This document shows, in pieces, positions 6,161 through 12,916 of a stretch of DNA of 15,850 nt (its first letter is position 1; each line of letters opens with the position of its first letter). Source of the DNA: FEN-1297 sp046704565 (lineage in GTDB: Bacteria; Bacteroidota; Ignavibacteria; Ignavibacteriales; Ignavibacteriaceae); the NCBI GenBank assembly GCA_046704565.1, contig JBJKRP010000293.1, positions 1-15,850 of the forward strand, written 5' to 3'. The notes below the pieces were generated by a model, which was given only the letters and a program-made list of their open reading frames with translations, was not told the origin of the DNA and made no database searches. Both the position numbers and the translations under genes were made by a program.

Positions 6161-6580
6161 CTACTTCAGCGATAAAATGGCAAGTATTATTGCAAAAACC
6201 TTCTTGGAAATTCCGAGGTACCTGCTCACCATTCCAAGATCATATTTATTAAAATCTTTGTATTCAATAGCCAGCAGATCCGACATATAACGCTTATAAT
6301 TTGCTAAAGGGTCCTGCATCAAACCCGGAATATGATGCAGCGATAAAAAGACCGGCTGCTTATTTAGCTTGTAATAAATTTCAGGATTATAATTTAAAGA
6401 ATTGTATCCCGGATAGAGATTCTCTCCGGGCATTAATTCAAGCTTAAGCCGTTGGTTCTCAAGTATATTATTCGTCGAAGCGCTGTCTCTTCTCGCCGCC
6501 TTTTTAGCCGGCATATTCTGCCCGAAACAGCTTAGTGTGAACATTAGAAACACAGCGGCAATATAAATCGACATTCCCAT
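6161..6580 (-). CDS. short secreted protein of unknown function
   Basis: 139 residues. A clear signal peptide (MGMSIYIAAVFLMFTLSCFG, cleavage probably after residue 20) is followed by a basic, Ser/Ala-rich stretch (24-37), then a Tyr/Pro/Asn-rich region (PGENLYPGYNSLNYNPEIYY) and a C-terminal hydrophobic tail (VFAIILAILSL). Cys18 could be a lipidation site, but the flanking residues do not fit a normal lipobox. I do not recognise the family. Either ATG (6580 or 6574) could be used; no strong ribosome site is seen, although GGGA lies just before the second. It is the last gene of the minus-strand run 6161-10106, 46 nt after the paralogue pair, so co-transcription is likely but not certain. Confidence 0.6.
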   Translation of the reverse strand: MGMSIYIAAVFLMFTLSCFGQNMPAKKAARRDSASTNNILENQRLKLELMPGENLYPGYNSLNYNPEIYYKLNKQPVFLSLHHIPGLMQDPLANYKRYMSDLLAIEYKDFNKYDLGMVSRYLGISKKVFAIILAILSLK

Positions 6581-6625
6581 AATACCAGACTTTTTTTATT
6601 TAGACGAACCAATCGAAATTTGTTC

Positions 6626-6973
6626 TTACGCTTTTACCCATGTCATAGTTCTAAAAGTATTTTTTCCGCCTATCTTTTCCTGCGATACTGTTACGGATAT
6701 ATTTATTAACGATTCAACACCGTTGCCCCATCGCCTGGAAAATACCTTTACCTCGTCATGAACTTCATGTTCTTTATTCAAGCTGCCGCATATTTTTTCC
6801 GAGAAGGCAATGGCTTTACTGCCTGCCTTATAGACAAATATTATTTTGTCGTTTGCAAAATGACTTAAGCAGATTACATCGGTAGTTAAGCGGTACTCGC
6901 TGTTATCAGGCACTGCGTTCTTTACCTCAAGAGCTTGCGGCTCAATATTAAATGACTTAATTATGAAAGCCAT
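6626..6973 (-). CDS. tandem paralogue B, 115-aa protein of unknown function
   Basis: Homologous to the gene just upstream (7007-7354). With the start at the second ATG (6973) both proteins are exactly 115 aa and align without a gap, with 52 identical positions by hand count (about 45 %). For that reason I prefer 6973 to the ATG at 6988, which would add MSGLT. Shared motifs are IKSF, PQALE, DVxCLxHxAN, AIAxS/EIAxS, HxVxDEV, SxRWGxG and TWV near the end. There is no signal peptide or membrane helix. Alternating hydrophobic residues suggest a beta-rich fold. No strong ribosome site is visible. I recognise no family. As an old tandem duplication with preserved length and core, both copies are probably under selection, perhaps as paired subunits of one assembly. 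Confidence 0.72.
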   Translation of the reverse strand: MAFIIKSFNIEPQALEVKNAVPDNSEYRLTTDVICLSHFANDKIIFVYKAGSKAIAFSEKICGSLNKEHEVHDEVKVFSRRWGNGVESLINISVTVSQEKIGGKNTFRTMTWVKA

Positions 6974-7006
6974 AGTCAGACCCGACATTTATTAGGGTTA
7001 TGCTTA

Positions 7007-7354
7007 TCATTCTTCAACCCACGTTGACGTAGCGTTGTTCTTGTTTTCACCGTCTGCCTCCTGTGTAACAACAACCGTTAACGGTATTTCCGAAACCGTT
7101 CCGCCGCCCCATCTATTTGATTCAGCTTCAACTTCGTCATTAACAATATGACTGTCAATCTCGCTGCTGCTGTCTTTTGAACTGTGTGCAATTTCAATTT
7201 CTCCGGCGTAGTAAGAAAACCTGAATTTACAGTTTGCCCGGTGCTGAAGACAAACAACGTCTGATTGAATCGTGAATCTTGTTTTATCCGGTATTGCATC
7301 GCCTTTCTCCAAAGCCTGTGGAGAAAGTCTGAAAGATTTTATATAGAAAGACAT
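7007..7354 (-). CDS. tandem paralogue A, 115-aa protein of unknown function
   Basis: 115 residues with an excellent ribosome site (GGAGG, 4-nt spacer) before the ATG at 7354. No signal peptide or membrane segment. The N-terminal half holds FYIKSFRLSPQALEKGDAIPD, DVVCLQHRANCKFRFSYYAG and EIEIAHSS. The C-terminal half holds HIVNDEVEAESNRWGGG and the strand-like IPLTVVVTQE, then a polar Asn-rich tail ending STWVEE. It differs from its downstream paralogue mainly in being more acidic in the middle and richer in Asn near the end. Two Cys (35 and 42) are present, against Cys35 and Cys62 in the paralogue. Family not recognised. Neighbours encode envelope-type proteins, so a role at or near the envelope is inferred. 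Confidence 0.75.
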   Translation of the reverse strand: MSFYIKSFRLSPQALEKGDAIPDKTRFTIQSDVVCLQHRANCKFRFSYYAGEIEIAHSSKDSSSEIDSHIVNDEVEAESNRWGGGTVSEIPLTVVVTQEADGENKNNATSTWVEE

Positions 7355-7369
7355 AATTCCTCCGGTTAT

Positions 7370-7519
7370 TTATTTACTTGAAGGATTTTTCGGCTTAGTC
7401 GGCTTCCCGGGTACCGGCGGTTTTGCAGGTTTTGGAGGTTTTGTCGGACCGGGCGGCTTTACAGGCGCCGGCGGCTTAACCGGCGCGGGCGGATTGTTCG
7501 GCTGTAATTTTGTTTTCAT
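7370..7519 (-). CDS. 49-residue proline-rich peptide
   Basis: A small gene from ATG (7519) to TAA (7372-7370). After a basic start (MKTKLQPNN) the protein is a Pro/Lys repeat of the type KPPxPxKPPxP (PPAPVKPPAPVKPPGPTKPP and onward), ending NPSSK. About 18 residues are Pro and 12 Lys. GAGG with a 6-nt spacer (GAGGTAATAA-ATG) supports translation, it lies 15 nt after the lipoprotein stop, and the next gene starts 15 nt beyond its own stop, all as expected of a real operon member. The sequence would be extended (polyproline II) and positively charged. It has no signal peptide or lipobox. It might be a binding ligand or linker for a partner in the same cassette. It is below the usual size cut-off for gene callers and may be missing from annotations. 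Confidence 0.75.
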   Translation of the reverse strand: MKTKLQPNNPPAPVKPPAPVKPPGPTKPPKPAKPPVPGKPTKPKNPSSK

Positions 7520-7534
7520 TTATTACCTCACTTA

Positions 7535-8227
7535 TTATTGAGCTTCATTAGACCATTCGGTTAAACCCTCTCTCAGCTTCGAAGAAGAAGTTTCTATGTC
7601 CGCAGCCAGCTTTTCGCTTTCATTTCTAAGGCTGTCTACCTGAACCGGTGAAAGATTAAATGTACTGCTGTTTTGCGGATCGCATTTCATGTCAATATAT
7701 CCCTTCTTCAAATACATACTTTCAATCTCATTAAAATTCTGTACGCATTTTCCCTGAAGTGTCTTAATCCTCGTCAGCTTATCTTTTAGAAACTCCAATC
7801 TTTCATCGGCAACAAAGCTTGGAAGCAAAGTAATCAATGCGCTTCCTGCAATAAGGCTTAAAGGAATTACAACTTCCTTTTGAGGCTTATCTTTTAGACC
7901 GGCATAAACCGTATTTGCAATACCTGCAATTCCGCCTATAGCCAGAAGCCAGCTTCTTTTTAGTGTTAGATTTTTTTCTCTTTCATCTATCTCTTTCACT
8001 AATGCAACCTTAGTTTGACTGCAGTAATTGTACGTTCTTTCCCACTGCTTTGCCAGCGCTGAATTGTAAGCCTGCATTGTCTCGGACGGCGGCATCAGTA
8101 CAAGTACGCTGTCAATCTCAGGCTTTATCCCGGTAAGAGAGTATGGCTTTACGGTTGAGCATCCCCAACAGATAATTAAAATGATCGTGCAGATAATCGA
8201 AATTAAAACTAAAGTAAATTTTTTCAT
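7535..8227 (-). CDS. coiled-coil lipoprotein of unknown function
   Basis: The start is chosen at 8227 because GGAGGG (8240-8235) lies 7 nt before it. The upstream in-frame ATG (8242) would put this site inside the gene. The product is 230 aa: a lysine-started, very hydrophobic signal segment (MKKFTLVLISIICTIILIIC), then WGC-STVKP, with C23 the likely lipidated cysteine (the lipobox is atypical, with Cys at -3). The mature part has a heptad-like helical region (45-90), a hydrophobic pair (about 92-110 and 120-139) that may re-enter or span the membrane, and a second long helical region (141-180, then 195-225). I know no family for it. Its place after the lysozyme-like gene suggests an envelope partner. 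Confidence 0.72.
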   Translation of the reverse strand: MKKFTLVLISIICTIILIICWGCSTVKPYSLTGIKPEIDSVLVLMPPSETMQAYNSALAKQWERTYNYCSQTKVALVKEIDEREKNLTLKRSWLLAIGGIAGIANTVYAGLKDKPQKEVVIPLSLIAGSALITLLPSFVADERLEFLKDKLTRIKTLQGKCVQNFNEIESMYLKKGYIDMKCDPQNSSTFNLSPVQVDSLRNESEKLAADIETSSSKLREGLTEWSNEAQ

Positions 8228-8292
8228 GTTCTTTCCCTCCACAAAATAAAATTTAGAACTTTAAGTTCGCTGCCGGTATTAAAGCATCTCCA

Positions 8293-9069
8293 TCAAGCGC
8301 GCGGGTCATCTATTAAGAAATACCCTGTCGCCTTTTTAAATGCATCCGACGTTTTTTCACCCGGGACTCCGTCTACCTTAACGTAAACTCCAGGCATCTT
8401 ATTTAAGAAAGTCTGCAGCTCGTCTGCATACTGGATCTTTTTATTTGAAAATCTTAAAACAGGCTCTTCGCTTTTCAAAGTGACCGGCTCAACTGGAAAA
8501 GTTATTTCCTGTCTTTCGGCTAAGCGGCGAAGCAGGATTGCCGCTCCGCATTGATTTGATACTGCCGTATCGGACCATCTTCCATCCGCCACAAATTTAC
8601 CTGATGCATAATGGTTTGAAAAGCTCCATAAGTAAGGAGACAGAACCTCGGGGTGTTTAGTTCTGTATCCAAAACCGTTGTATGCTTCCAGCTTAAACAG
8701 CAGTCCGGGAACAGACCAATCAGTCCAGGCATCGAGCTTTTGAAACCGGAGGGAATCAGTTGCGCTCTGTTCCCATGTAAAAGGAGGATCACCCTGTACA
8801 GGTCGACCTGCAGGAACATGAACGGTGCGCGCACTTAGCGGATCGCCATTATGAAGATGGCAATTGAAATTAAGAGATGATTCCATATTATGAATAACTG
8901 CTATGAAGTACCACGGTATTCCGAGCACGCTTCCTACCGACCGATAACGACTTTTATTATCAATTATTTTTTTCAAGATGCCCTCGACGAGGGGAACCCT
9001 GCTTTGATTGATTAAACACGTATCGAACAGCCGGCGGTATTCGGCTTTTAACTGCTCACTCAAATTCAT
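8293..9069 (-). CDS. lysozyme-like protein with peptidoglycan-binding domain
   Basis: 258 residues. The N-terminal two-thirds resembles lysozyme/lytic-transglycosylase-fold proteins: WYFIAVIHNMESSLNFNCHLHNGD (53-76) carries a probable catalytic Glu (E63, in an ES-x-FN context as in GH23 enzymes), followed by PPFTWEQSATDSL and the conserved-looking WSVPGLLFKLEAYNGFGYR (118-136). The C-terminal 45 residues look like a PG_binding_1-type repeat (LQTFLN...VDGVPGEKTSDAFKKA, 218-247). It would cleave the glycan strands of peptidoglycan. There is no signal peptide, so export would need another route or cell lysis. The ATG at 9069 overlaps the TGA of the preceding membrane-protein gene (ATGA), with AGGT upstream, so the two are translationally coupled. 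Confidence 0.78.
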   Translation of the reverse strand: MNLSEQLKAEYRRLFDTCLINQSRVPLVEGILKKIIDNKSRYRSVGSVLGIPWYFIAVIHNMESSLNFNCHLHNGDPLSARTVHVPAGRPVQGDPPFTWEQSATDSLRFQKLDAWTDWSVPGLLFKLEAYNGFGYRTKHPEVLSPYLWSFSNHYASGKFVADGRWSDTAVSNQCGAAILLRRLAERQEITFPVEPVTLKSEEPVLRFSNKKIQYADELQTFLNKMPGVYVKVDGVPGEKTSDAFKKATGYFLIDDPRA

Positions 9070-10106
9070 GTAGGTACCTCTTCTTTCTTTTCCTCGGCGT
9101 TCACAGGAGAATCTGCTTCAAGTAAAAGATCTTCAAGTACTACAGGCTTCTCATTAGATATCTTCTCATTCGGAACCACAGCAGAATAGCATACCTCATT
9201 CATCTTCTTCATTGCCTTAAGCTCGTACACGCCGTCTTTTATGTTTTTGAAAAGATATACCCCGTCGTTATTTGTCTCGACTTCATCGGGCGTTCCGCCG
9301 TTAACTGCGGAAGTTAAAGTGACTTTAATCTTTTCAGCGGTTAAGCCTGAAACATTTTTTGGGACCGATATTCTTCCTGCAAGAATTCCTTTGCCTGCGG
9401 GAACTTCTTCAGTCTTTCCGCCGGGTAGGATAACATCTTTAATCTTATTTAACAGCTCGATGGCTCTTCCTGAAAAGAATCCGAGAATAAATGAGAAGAC
9501 AATTATTTCGATAGAAGTATAATCGAATACAGCGCTGCCGGAAGAAGTAATCAGCTTAAAGCTGAATATTATTATTAGCGCAATAAGCGGCGCATAAAAT
9601 ATCTTTGCCCAGTAAACCGGCAGTTCTTCTTTCTTGAACGTTCCGAGACGCATTGATTCCGATGAGAAGTACAGAAGGCTTGCAAGCACACCGAATATTG
9701 ACCAGAAGATCACCTCGATATATTTCATGTCGGTATTCAGCCAGAAGTATGATCTAGATTCCATGCTGATTGACGGCAGGGCAGCTATCAACTCACTGAC
9801 TTTGAATTTGCCGTACTGGTTTTTAAAATCTGTTTTCGCTCTCTCACCGGAAGGTGAAAGGTTCTGAGCCATATAGTTAACGGCTTTATCAACCTTTGCC
9901 GAGTCGGTGAGGTCCTGGTTATTTAATAGTAATGTTACGGCAGTCCTGTCTTCATCGGAAAGCTTTGACTCTACGCTTCCCTTAACTCTCACGTGCCATA
10001 CAGAATAAATTATAACAAGGAAAAGAAGAAAGGCTACGACGCCAGTAAGCGTCTGCCACGGCTGTAATGCCGAACCGGGCTGATTTGATCCGCTGTCTGT
10101 ACCCAT
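9066..10106 (-). CDS. four-helix membrane protein with C-terminal CarboxypepD_reg-like domain
   Basis: 346 residues. Membrane helices lie at about 19-40, 127-147, 165-187 and 196-215. Between the first and second is a polar domain of about 85 residues (41-126; DEDRTAVTLLLNNQDLTDSAKVDKAVNYMAQ). The part after helix 4 ends in a beta-sandwich-like module (about 238-327): ILAGRISVPKNVSGL...KVTLTSAVNGGTPDEVETNNDGVYLFKNIKDGVYELKA, the typical pattern of a carboxypeptidase regulatory-like/Cna-B-type domain, followed by a Glu/Pro-rich tail. GGAGG with a 4-nt spacer precedes the ATG at 10106. First gene of the cassette, coupled to the lysozyme-like gene by an ATGA overlap. Not a recognised transporter. 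A scaffold or export role for its neighbour is only inferred. Confidence 0.7.
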   Translation of the reverse strand: MGTDSGSNQPGSALQPWQTLTGVVAFLLFLVIIYSVWHVRVKGSVESKLSDEDRTAVTLLLNNQDLTDSAKVDKAVNYMAQNLSPSGERAKTDFKNQYGKFKVSELIAALPSISMESRSYFWLNTDMKYIEVIFWSIFGVLASLLYFSSESMRLGTFKKEELPVYWAKIFYAPLIALIIIFSFKLITSSGSAVFDYTSIEIIVFSFILGFFSGRAIELLNKIKDVILPGGKTEEVPAGKGILAGRISVPKNVSGLTAEKIKVTLTSAVNGGTPDEVETNNDGVYLFKNIKDGVYELKAMKKMNEVCYSAVVPNEKISNEKPVVLEDLLLEADSPVNAEEKKEEVPT

Positions 10107-10356
10107 GTTACCTCCGAAATTATTTTCAACTAATATTCCGAAAACATTATTTAAGGGGAAGCTTTTTTAGACAGTCAATATTGGAAGTTCAAAGAGCCTG
10201 ACATAAGGGCATCTTTGAAAGGAATTAATTTCATCGGGAATATGTAGGGGATAATATTTTACAATCCCCGCTTGCTTCTCCGAAAAATATTTTTAGTAAA
10301 ACTTACAAAGTTACTGCCGTTAATTACTAAAAATTTTACTTCAATGTCAATACCGT
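10107..10356. other. intergenic region upstream of the envelope cassette
   Basis: 250 bp without a gene. It contains the inverted repeat listed at 10289-10334 and a second small one, GGGGAT...ATCCCC, near 10247-10269. A sigma-70-like pair on the minus strand (TTGACT, 18 nt, TTAAAT) lies near 10181-10152 and could serve the cassette. It is not a confident promoter, and no exact TAnnTTTG element is present. Confidence 0.3.
10289..10334 (-). terminator. possible terminator after the DoxX gene
   Basis: A perfect 11-bp inverted repeat, ATTTTTAGTAA (10289-10299) and TTACTAAAAAT (10324-10334), with a 24-nt loop. Read on the minus strand it is followed by ATTTTTC, a moderate T run, and it lies 23 bp after the DoxX stop. 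The stem is AT-rich and the loop long, so it could equally be a protein-binding site for the cassette downstream. Confidence 0.4.
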
Positions 10357-10797
10357 TTACCAAATATCTTTATGAACTGAAATGAAGTGTTCGGCAGAAA
10401 ATTTTCCGTCGCCTAAGATCAAAAAGAAGATTAATAGTACTAAGACCAAAACGGACAACAAAAGTTCCGAGTTGAACGGAAGCATGCCTTTGGGAAGATT
10501 AATGAAAAAGACGGCGCAGATTAAAGTAGGCAAGTTCATAAGCGAGGAGAAGCGTGTAAGTAATCCGAACGCAATCAGGATACCTCCGGCAATGTGGAAG
10601 AGAATTGTATACTGAGCTGCCATAAAAATTAAATATTGCATCTGGTTTTCAAGCATCAGGTTGGTTATAGCGTGCGCATGCATAGCATAAAAAAATCCCT
10701 TTGCGATAAGTAGCATGCCTAAAAGGATGCGCAGGAAATCTACCCACATCGGATGATGATGATCGCCCCATTCTTCAATTCTTAATATCGCGTTCAT
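10357..10797 (-). CDS. DoxX family membrane protein
   Basis: 146 residues with four hydrophobic helices (about 20-38, 54-70, 85-102 and 112-130), the size and layout of the DoxX family of integral inner-membrane proteins. Characterised members take part in quinone-linked redox reactions, but many, like this one, have no known substrate. Family-type features are RILLGMLLIAKGFFY in helix 1, FHIAGGILIAFGLLTRFSSL in helices 2-3 and a short C-terminal tail. The N-terminus carries a His cluster (DHHHP, 12-16). GGAG 9 nt before the ATG at 10797 supports the start. It follows the CoA-binding gene by 95 bp in the same direction, and co-transcription is uncertain. Confidence 0.82.
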   Translation of the reverse strand: MNAILRIEEWGDHHHPMWVDFLRILLGMLLIAKGFFYAMHAHAITNLMLENQMQYLIFMAAQYTILFHIAGGILIAFGLLTRFSSLMNLPTLICAVFFINLPKGMLPFNSELLLSVLVLVLLIFFLILGDGKFSAEHFISVHKDIW

Positions 10798-10892
10798 TCC
10801 AATCTCCAGTCTAATTAAGTCTTACTGCAACGAAGTCTTTAATAAATTACTAAAGAAAGTAAAACAAATAATTGACCGGGCACACTATCAGA

Positions 10893-11345
10893 TTATTTAG
10901 GCAGCTTTCTCAAAATCTTCTTTACGGTTCTGTGGAACTTATGGAATCCAGCCACAGGTTCGGCAAACATAAGCACACATTCACCGTAGATGGCGTTTAT
11001 TCCGTTATTTTCGCAGAAGCTGATTGCTTCGTTTGATAGAGAACCTTGCTGGAACCAGACTTTCTTTATACCTGCCTCAGCGGCTTCTCTTACAACCTTT
11101 TCTGCTTCAGAAGGTTGAACAACAATTACAGCTCCGTCTGCCTTTTCCGGTAAGGAATTAAGATTTGGATAACACGTTTCGCCGTCGATTTTATCTGCGT
11201 TCGGATTGACCGGAAATACTTTATAACCCTTAGCCTTTAGTTCTTTAAATGCAGACCTGCCAAATTTTTTACCATTCCGCGAAACGCCGACAACTGCCAG
11301 TTTCTCCGAAGAGAAGAAATCTTCAACCGTTTTTCTACTTACCAT
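10893..11345 (-). CDS. YccU-type CoA-binding protein
   Basis: 150 residues forming a single Rossmann-type CoA_binding_2 domain. It begins FFSSEKLAVVGVSRNGKKFGRSAFKELKAKGYKVFPVNPN (10-49), with the VGVSRNGKKFG nucleotide-binding loop, then LPEKADGAVIVVQP (65-78) and GIKKVWFQQGSLSNEAISFCENNGI (92-116), which matches the family's conserved WxQxG region. Members bind coenzyme A; their cellular role is unknown, although a link with protein acylation or CoA-stress is often proposed. The domain is related to the CoA-binding part of succinyl-CoA synthetase alpha and acetyl-CoA synthetase, but the catalytic domains are missing, so it is not itself a ligase. Divergent from the quinone oxidoreductase gene, 119 bp apart. 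Confidence 0.88.
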   Translation of the reverse strand: MVSRKTVEDFFSSEKLAVVGVSRNGKKFGRSAFKELKAKGYKVFPVNPNADKIDGETCYPNLNSLPEKADGAVIVVQPSEAEKVVREAAEAGIKKVWFQQGSLSNEAISFCENNGINAIYGECVLMFAEPVAGFHKFHRTVKKILRKLPK

Positions 11346-11464
11346 ATTTATACCCTTTCGATTTTAAAATAAACTTCCTAGCCTGTTATTTCAATTACTT
11401 AAATTTAACTTTTAGATTTATAAGTTTCCATTAGGCTTGATTATTTTTTATAAAGGATAAAGAA
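11346..11464. promoter_or_regulatory. divergent promoter region
   Basis: 119 bp of AT-rich DNA between divergent genes must hold both promoters. On the plus strand TAAGTTTC (11421-11428) is one base from the -7 form TAnnTTTG, but no clear -33 partner is visible. On the minus strand TTG with a 20-nt spacer to TATTTTAA (near 11394-11364) is weak. No exact element can be assigned. Confidence 0.35.
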
Positions 11465-12445
11465 ATGAAAGCAATCCTGTATACCGACGGCTGTTCAGCC
11501 GATGAATTAATTTTCGGAGAAGTTGAAACACCTTCGCCTTCTTCAAAACAAATTTTAGTGAAAGTAAAAGCTGCAGGCGTAAACCGTGCAGACATAATGC
11601 AGCGTGAGGGTCACTATCCTCCGCCGGAAGGTGCCAGCACAATACTTGGGCTTGAAGCTGCCGGAGTAATTGAACAAGCCGGCAGCGAAGTAAAAAGATG
11701 GAAGAAGGGTGATAAAGTTTTCGGCTTAATGCCGGGCGGAGGATGTGCAGAGTATGCAATCTTAGAAGAAGAAATGGCTATGCCTCTTACGGACAATTTA
11801 AGTATGACCGATGCTGCGGCAATTCCGGAAGTATTTTTAACAGCTTACCAGGCGCTGATTTATTACGGCAAAATTAAAAGCGGTGAGACTGCATTAATTC
11901 ACGCCGGTGCGAGCGGCGTTGGTACTGCAGCAATTCAAATTGCAAAAGAAATGAATGCGCACATTATAATAACCGCTTCGAAAGAAAAGCACGAGGCTTG
12001 TTTTAAGTTCGGCGTAGAAAAAGCAATCGACTACAAGCATGAAGATTTCTATGAGGAGGTTATAAAATATACCAGTGGCAGCGGAGTTGATGTTATAGTT
12101 GATTTTATCGGCGGTCCTTATTTGCAGAAAAATATAAATTGCCTTAGAACCGACGGACGTCTTATTATGCTTTCTCTTTTAGGCGGAAGCAAAGTAAGTG
12201 AGCTTGACATTCGGAAGATGATTGGCAAGCGGCTTTCGGTAATTGGTTCTGCGCTCCGCTCCCGCAGCCTTGAATATAGAATCAATCTGGTAAAAGAATT
12301 TTCTTCATTCGCGCTTGAGAAATTCAGGAGCGGAAAGCTTCTTCCTGTAATCGACAAGGTTTATAATTGGCAGGATGCAGCTGAGGCTCACAAGAGAATC
12401 GAGGCGAATAAAAATATCGGGAAGATTGTTCTTGAAGTAAACTGA
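11465..12445 (+). CDS. zinc-independent NAD(P)H:quinone oxidoreductase (MDR family, QOR/PIG3-like)
   Basis: 326 residues, the normal size for the quinone-oxidoreductase branch of the medium-chain dehydrogenase/reductase family. The N-terminal GroES-like domain has VKVKAAGVNRADIMQREGHYPPPEGAS (32-58), typical of the PIG3/TP53I3 and QOR group, and lacks the catalytic and structural zinc cysteines of alcohol dehydrogenases. The Rossmann domain has LIHAGASGVGTAAIQIAK (144-161), the NADPH-binding loop, and later VDVIVDFIGG. It would reduce quinones or related enones with NADPH in the cytosol. The preferred substrate cannot be read. AAAGGA precedes the ATG by 7 nt. Alone on the plus strand, with a 234-bp gap before the kor operon. 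Confidence 0.9.
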   Translation: MKAILYTDGCSADELIFGEVETPSPSSKQILVKVKAAGVNRADIMQREGHYPPPEGASTILGLEAAGVIEQAGSEVKRWKKGDKVFGLMPGGGCAEYAILEEEMAMPLTDNLSMTDAAAIPEVFLTAYQALIYYGKIKSGETALIHAGASGVGTAAIQIAKEMNAHIIITASKEKHEACFKFGVEKAIDYKHEDFYEEVIKYTSGSGVDVIVDFIGGPYLQKNINCLRTDGRLIMLSLLGGSKVSELDIRKMIGKRLSVIGSALRSRSLEYRINLVKEFSSFALEKFRSGKLLPVIDKVYNWQDAAEAHKRIEANKNIGKIVLEVN

Positions 12446-12580
12446 TTAGCTATGACTTTTTCTTAGCCGGTTATTAACCTAAAATGTTTGTAAATCTTAC
12501 TATTTTCCGCCTTTTCGGTCATTGGTCACTTCTCTGAAATAAAAGAAATAATCCAGCCGCTTCTTAAATCTGGCAAGCCA

Positions 12581-12633
12581 AATCAACCTTTCTTTTGATT
12601 AGGCGTTGTTTTGGTGCATGGCATGTATCTTGC
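12581..12633 (+). promoter_or_regulatory. candidate promoter and small hairpin upstream of the kor operon
   Basis: TATCTTGC (12626-12633) resembles the Bacteroidota -7 element TAnnTTTG with one T missing, and TTG at 12606-12608 lies 17 nt upstream. Just before it AATCAA-N8-TTGATT (12581-12600) forms an inverted repeat that could be an operator. The match is imperfect. It would give a 5' leader of about 40 nt before korD. Confidence 0.35.
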
Positions 12634-12679
12634 CTTCGCATAAAACATTGAATAATTAAAAAATTAATCGAATAAAATT

Positions 12680-12916
12680 ATGATTAGAGGAACCGTATTG
12701 ATTGAGCGCGACATTTGCAAAGGCTGCGAGCTTTGCATTGCCGCCTGCCCGCAGGAAAGTCTCGGTTTATCAGGCAGCATCAACATAAACGGATACAGGT
12801 TTGCAGAACTTATCCAGGATAACTGCACCGGCTGCGTAAACTGTGCGCTCGTTTGTCCGGATGTTGCAATTACGGTTTACAGACAGCCAAAGTCGGCAAT
12901 AAAAAAGGCGGTGTAA
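12680..12916 (+). CDS. korD: 2-oxoacid:ferredoxin oxidoreductase, ferredoxin (delta) subunit
   Basis: 78 residues with two complete [4Fe-4S] cluster motifs, C13xxC16xxC19xxxC23-P and C49xxC52xxC55xxxC59-P, the standard 2[4Fe-4S] ferredoxin-like delta subunit. It passes electrons from the TPP-containing core to external ferredoxin. No ribosome site is visible before the ATG; the upstream stretch is only A/T, which is common for first genes in this group. The stop overlaps the start of korA by one base (TAATG). First gene of the four-subunit operon. Delta subunits of pyruvate, 2-oxoglutarate and branched-chain 2-oxoacid enzymes look alike, so the substrate is not set by this gene. Confidence 0.92.
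   Translation: MIRGTVLIERDICKGCELCIAACPQESLGLSGSININGYRFAELIQDNCTGCVNCALVCPDVAITVYRQPKSAIKKAV

Noticed and set aside
8228..8242. Upstream ATG for the lipoprotein
   Set aside because: It would place the strong GGAGGG ribosome site inside the gene; the ATG at 8227 gives a normal signal peptide.
6161..10106. Prophage remnant or tailocin
   Set aside because: Only a lysozyme-like gene and membrane proteins are seen; no structural, terminase or integrase genes and no attachment repeats.
11465..12445. Zinc-dependent alcohol dehydrogenase
   Set aside because: Catalytic and structural zinc ligands are absent and the motifs match the quinone oxidoreductase branch.
12853..12915. Longer KorA start inside korD
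   Set aside because: The extra 21 residues overlap the Fe-S region of korD in another frame; ATG at 12916 has a ribosome site and a TAATG overlap.
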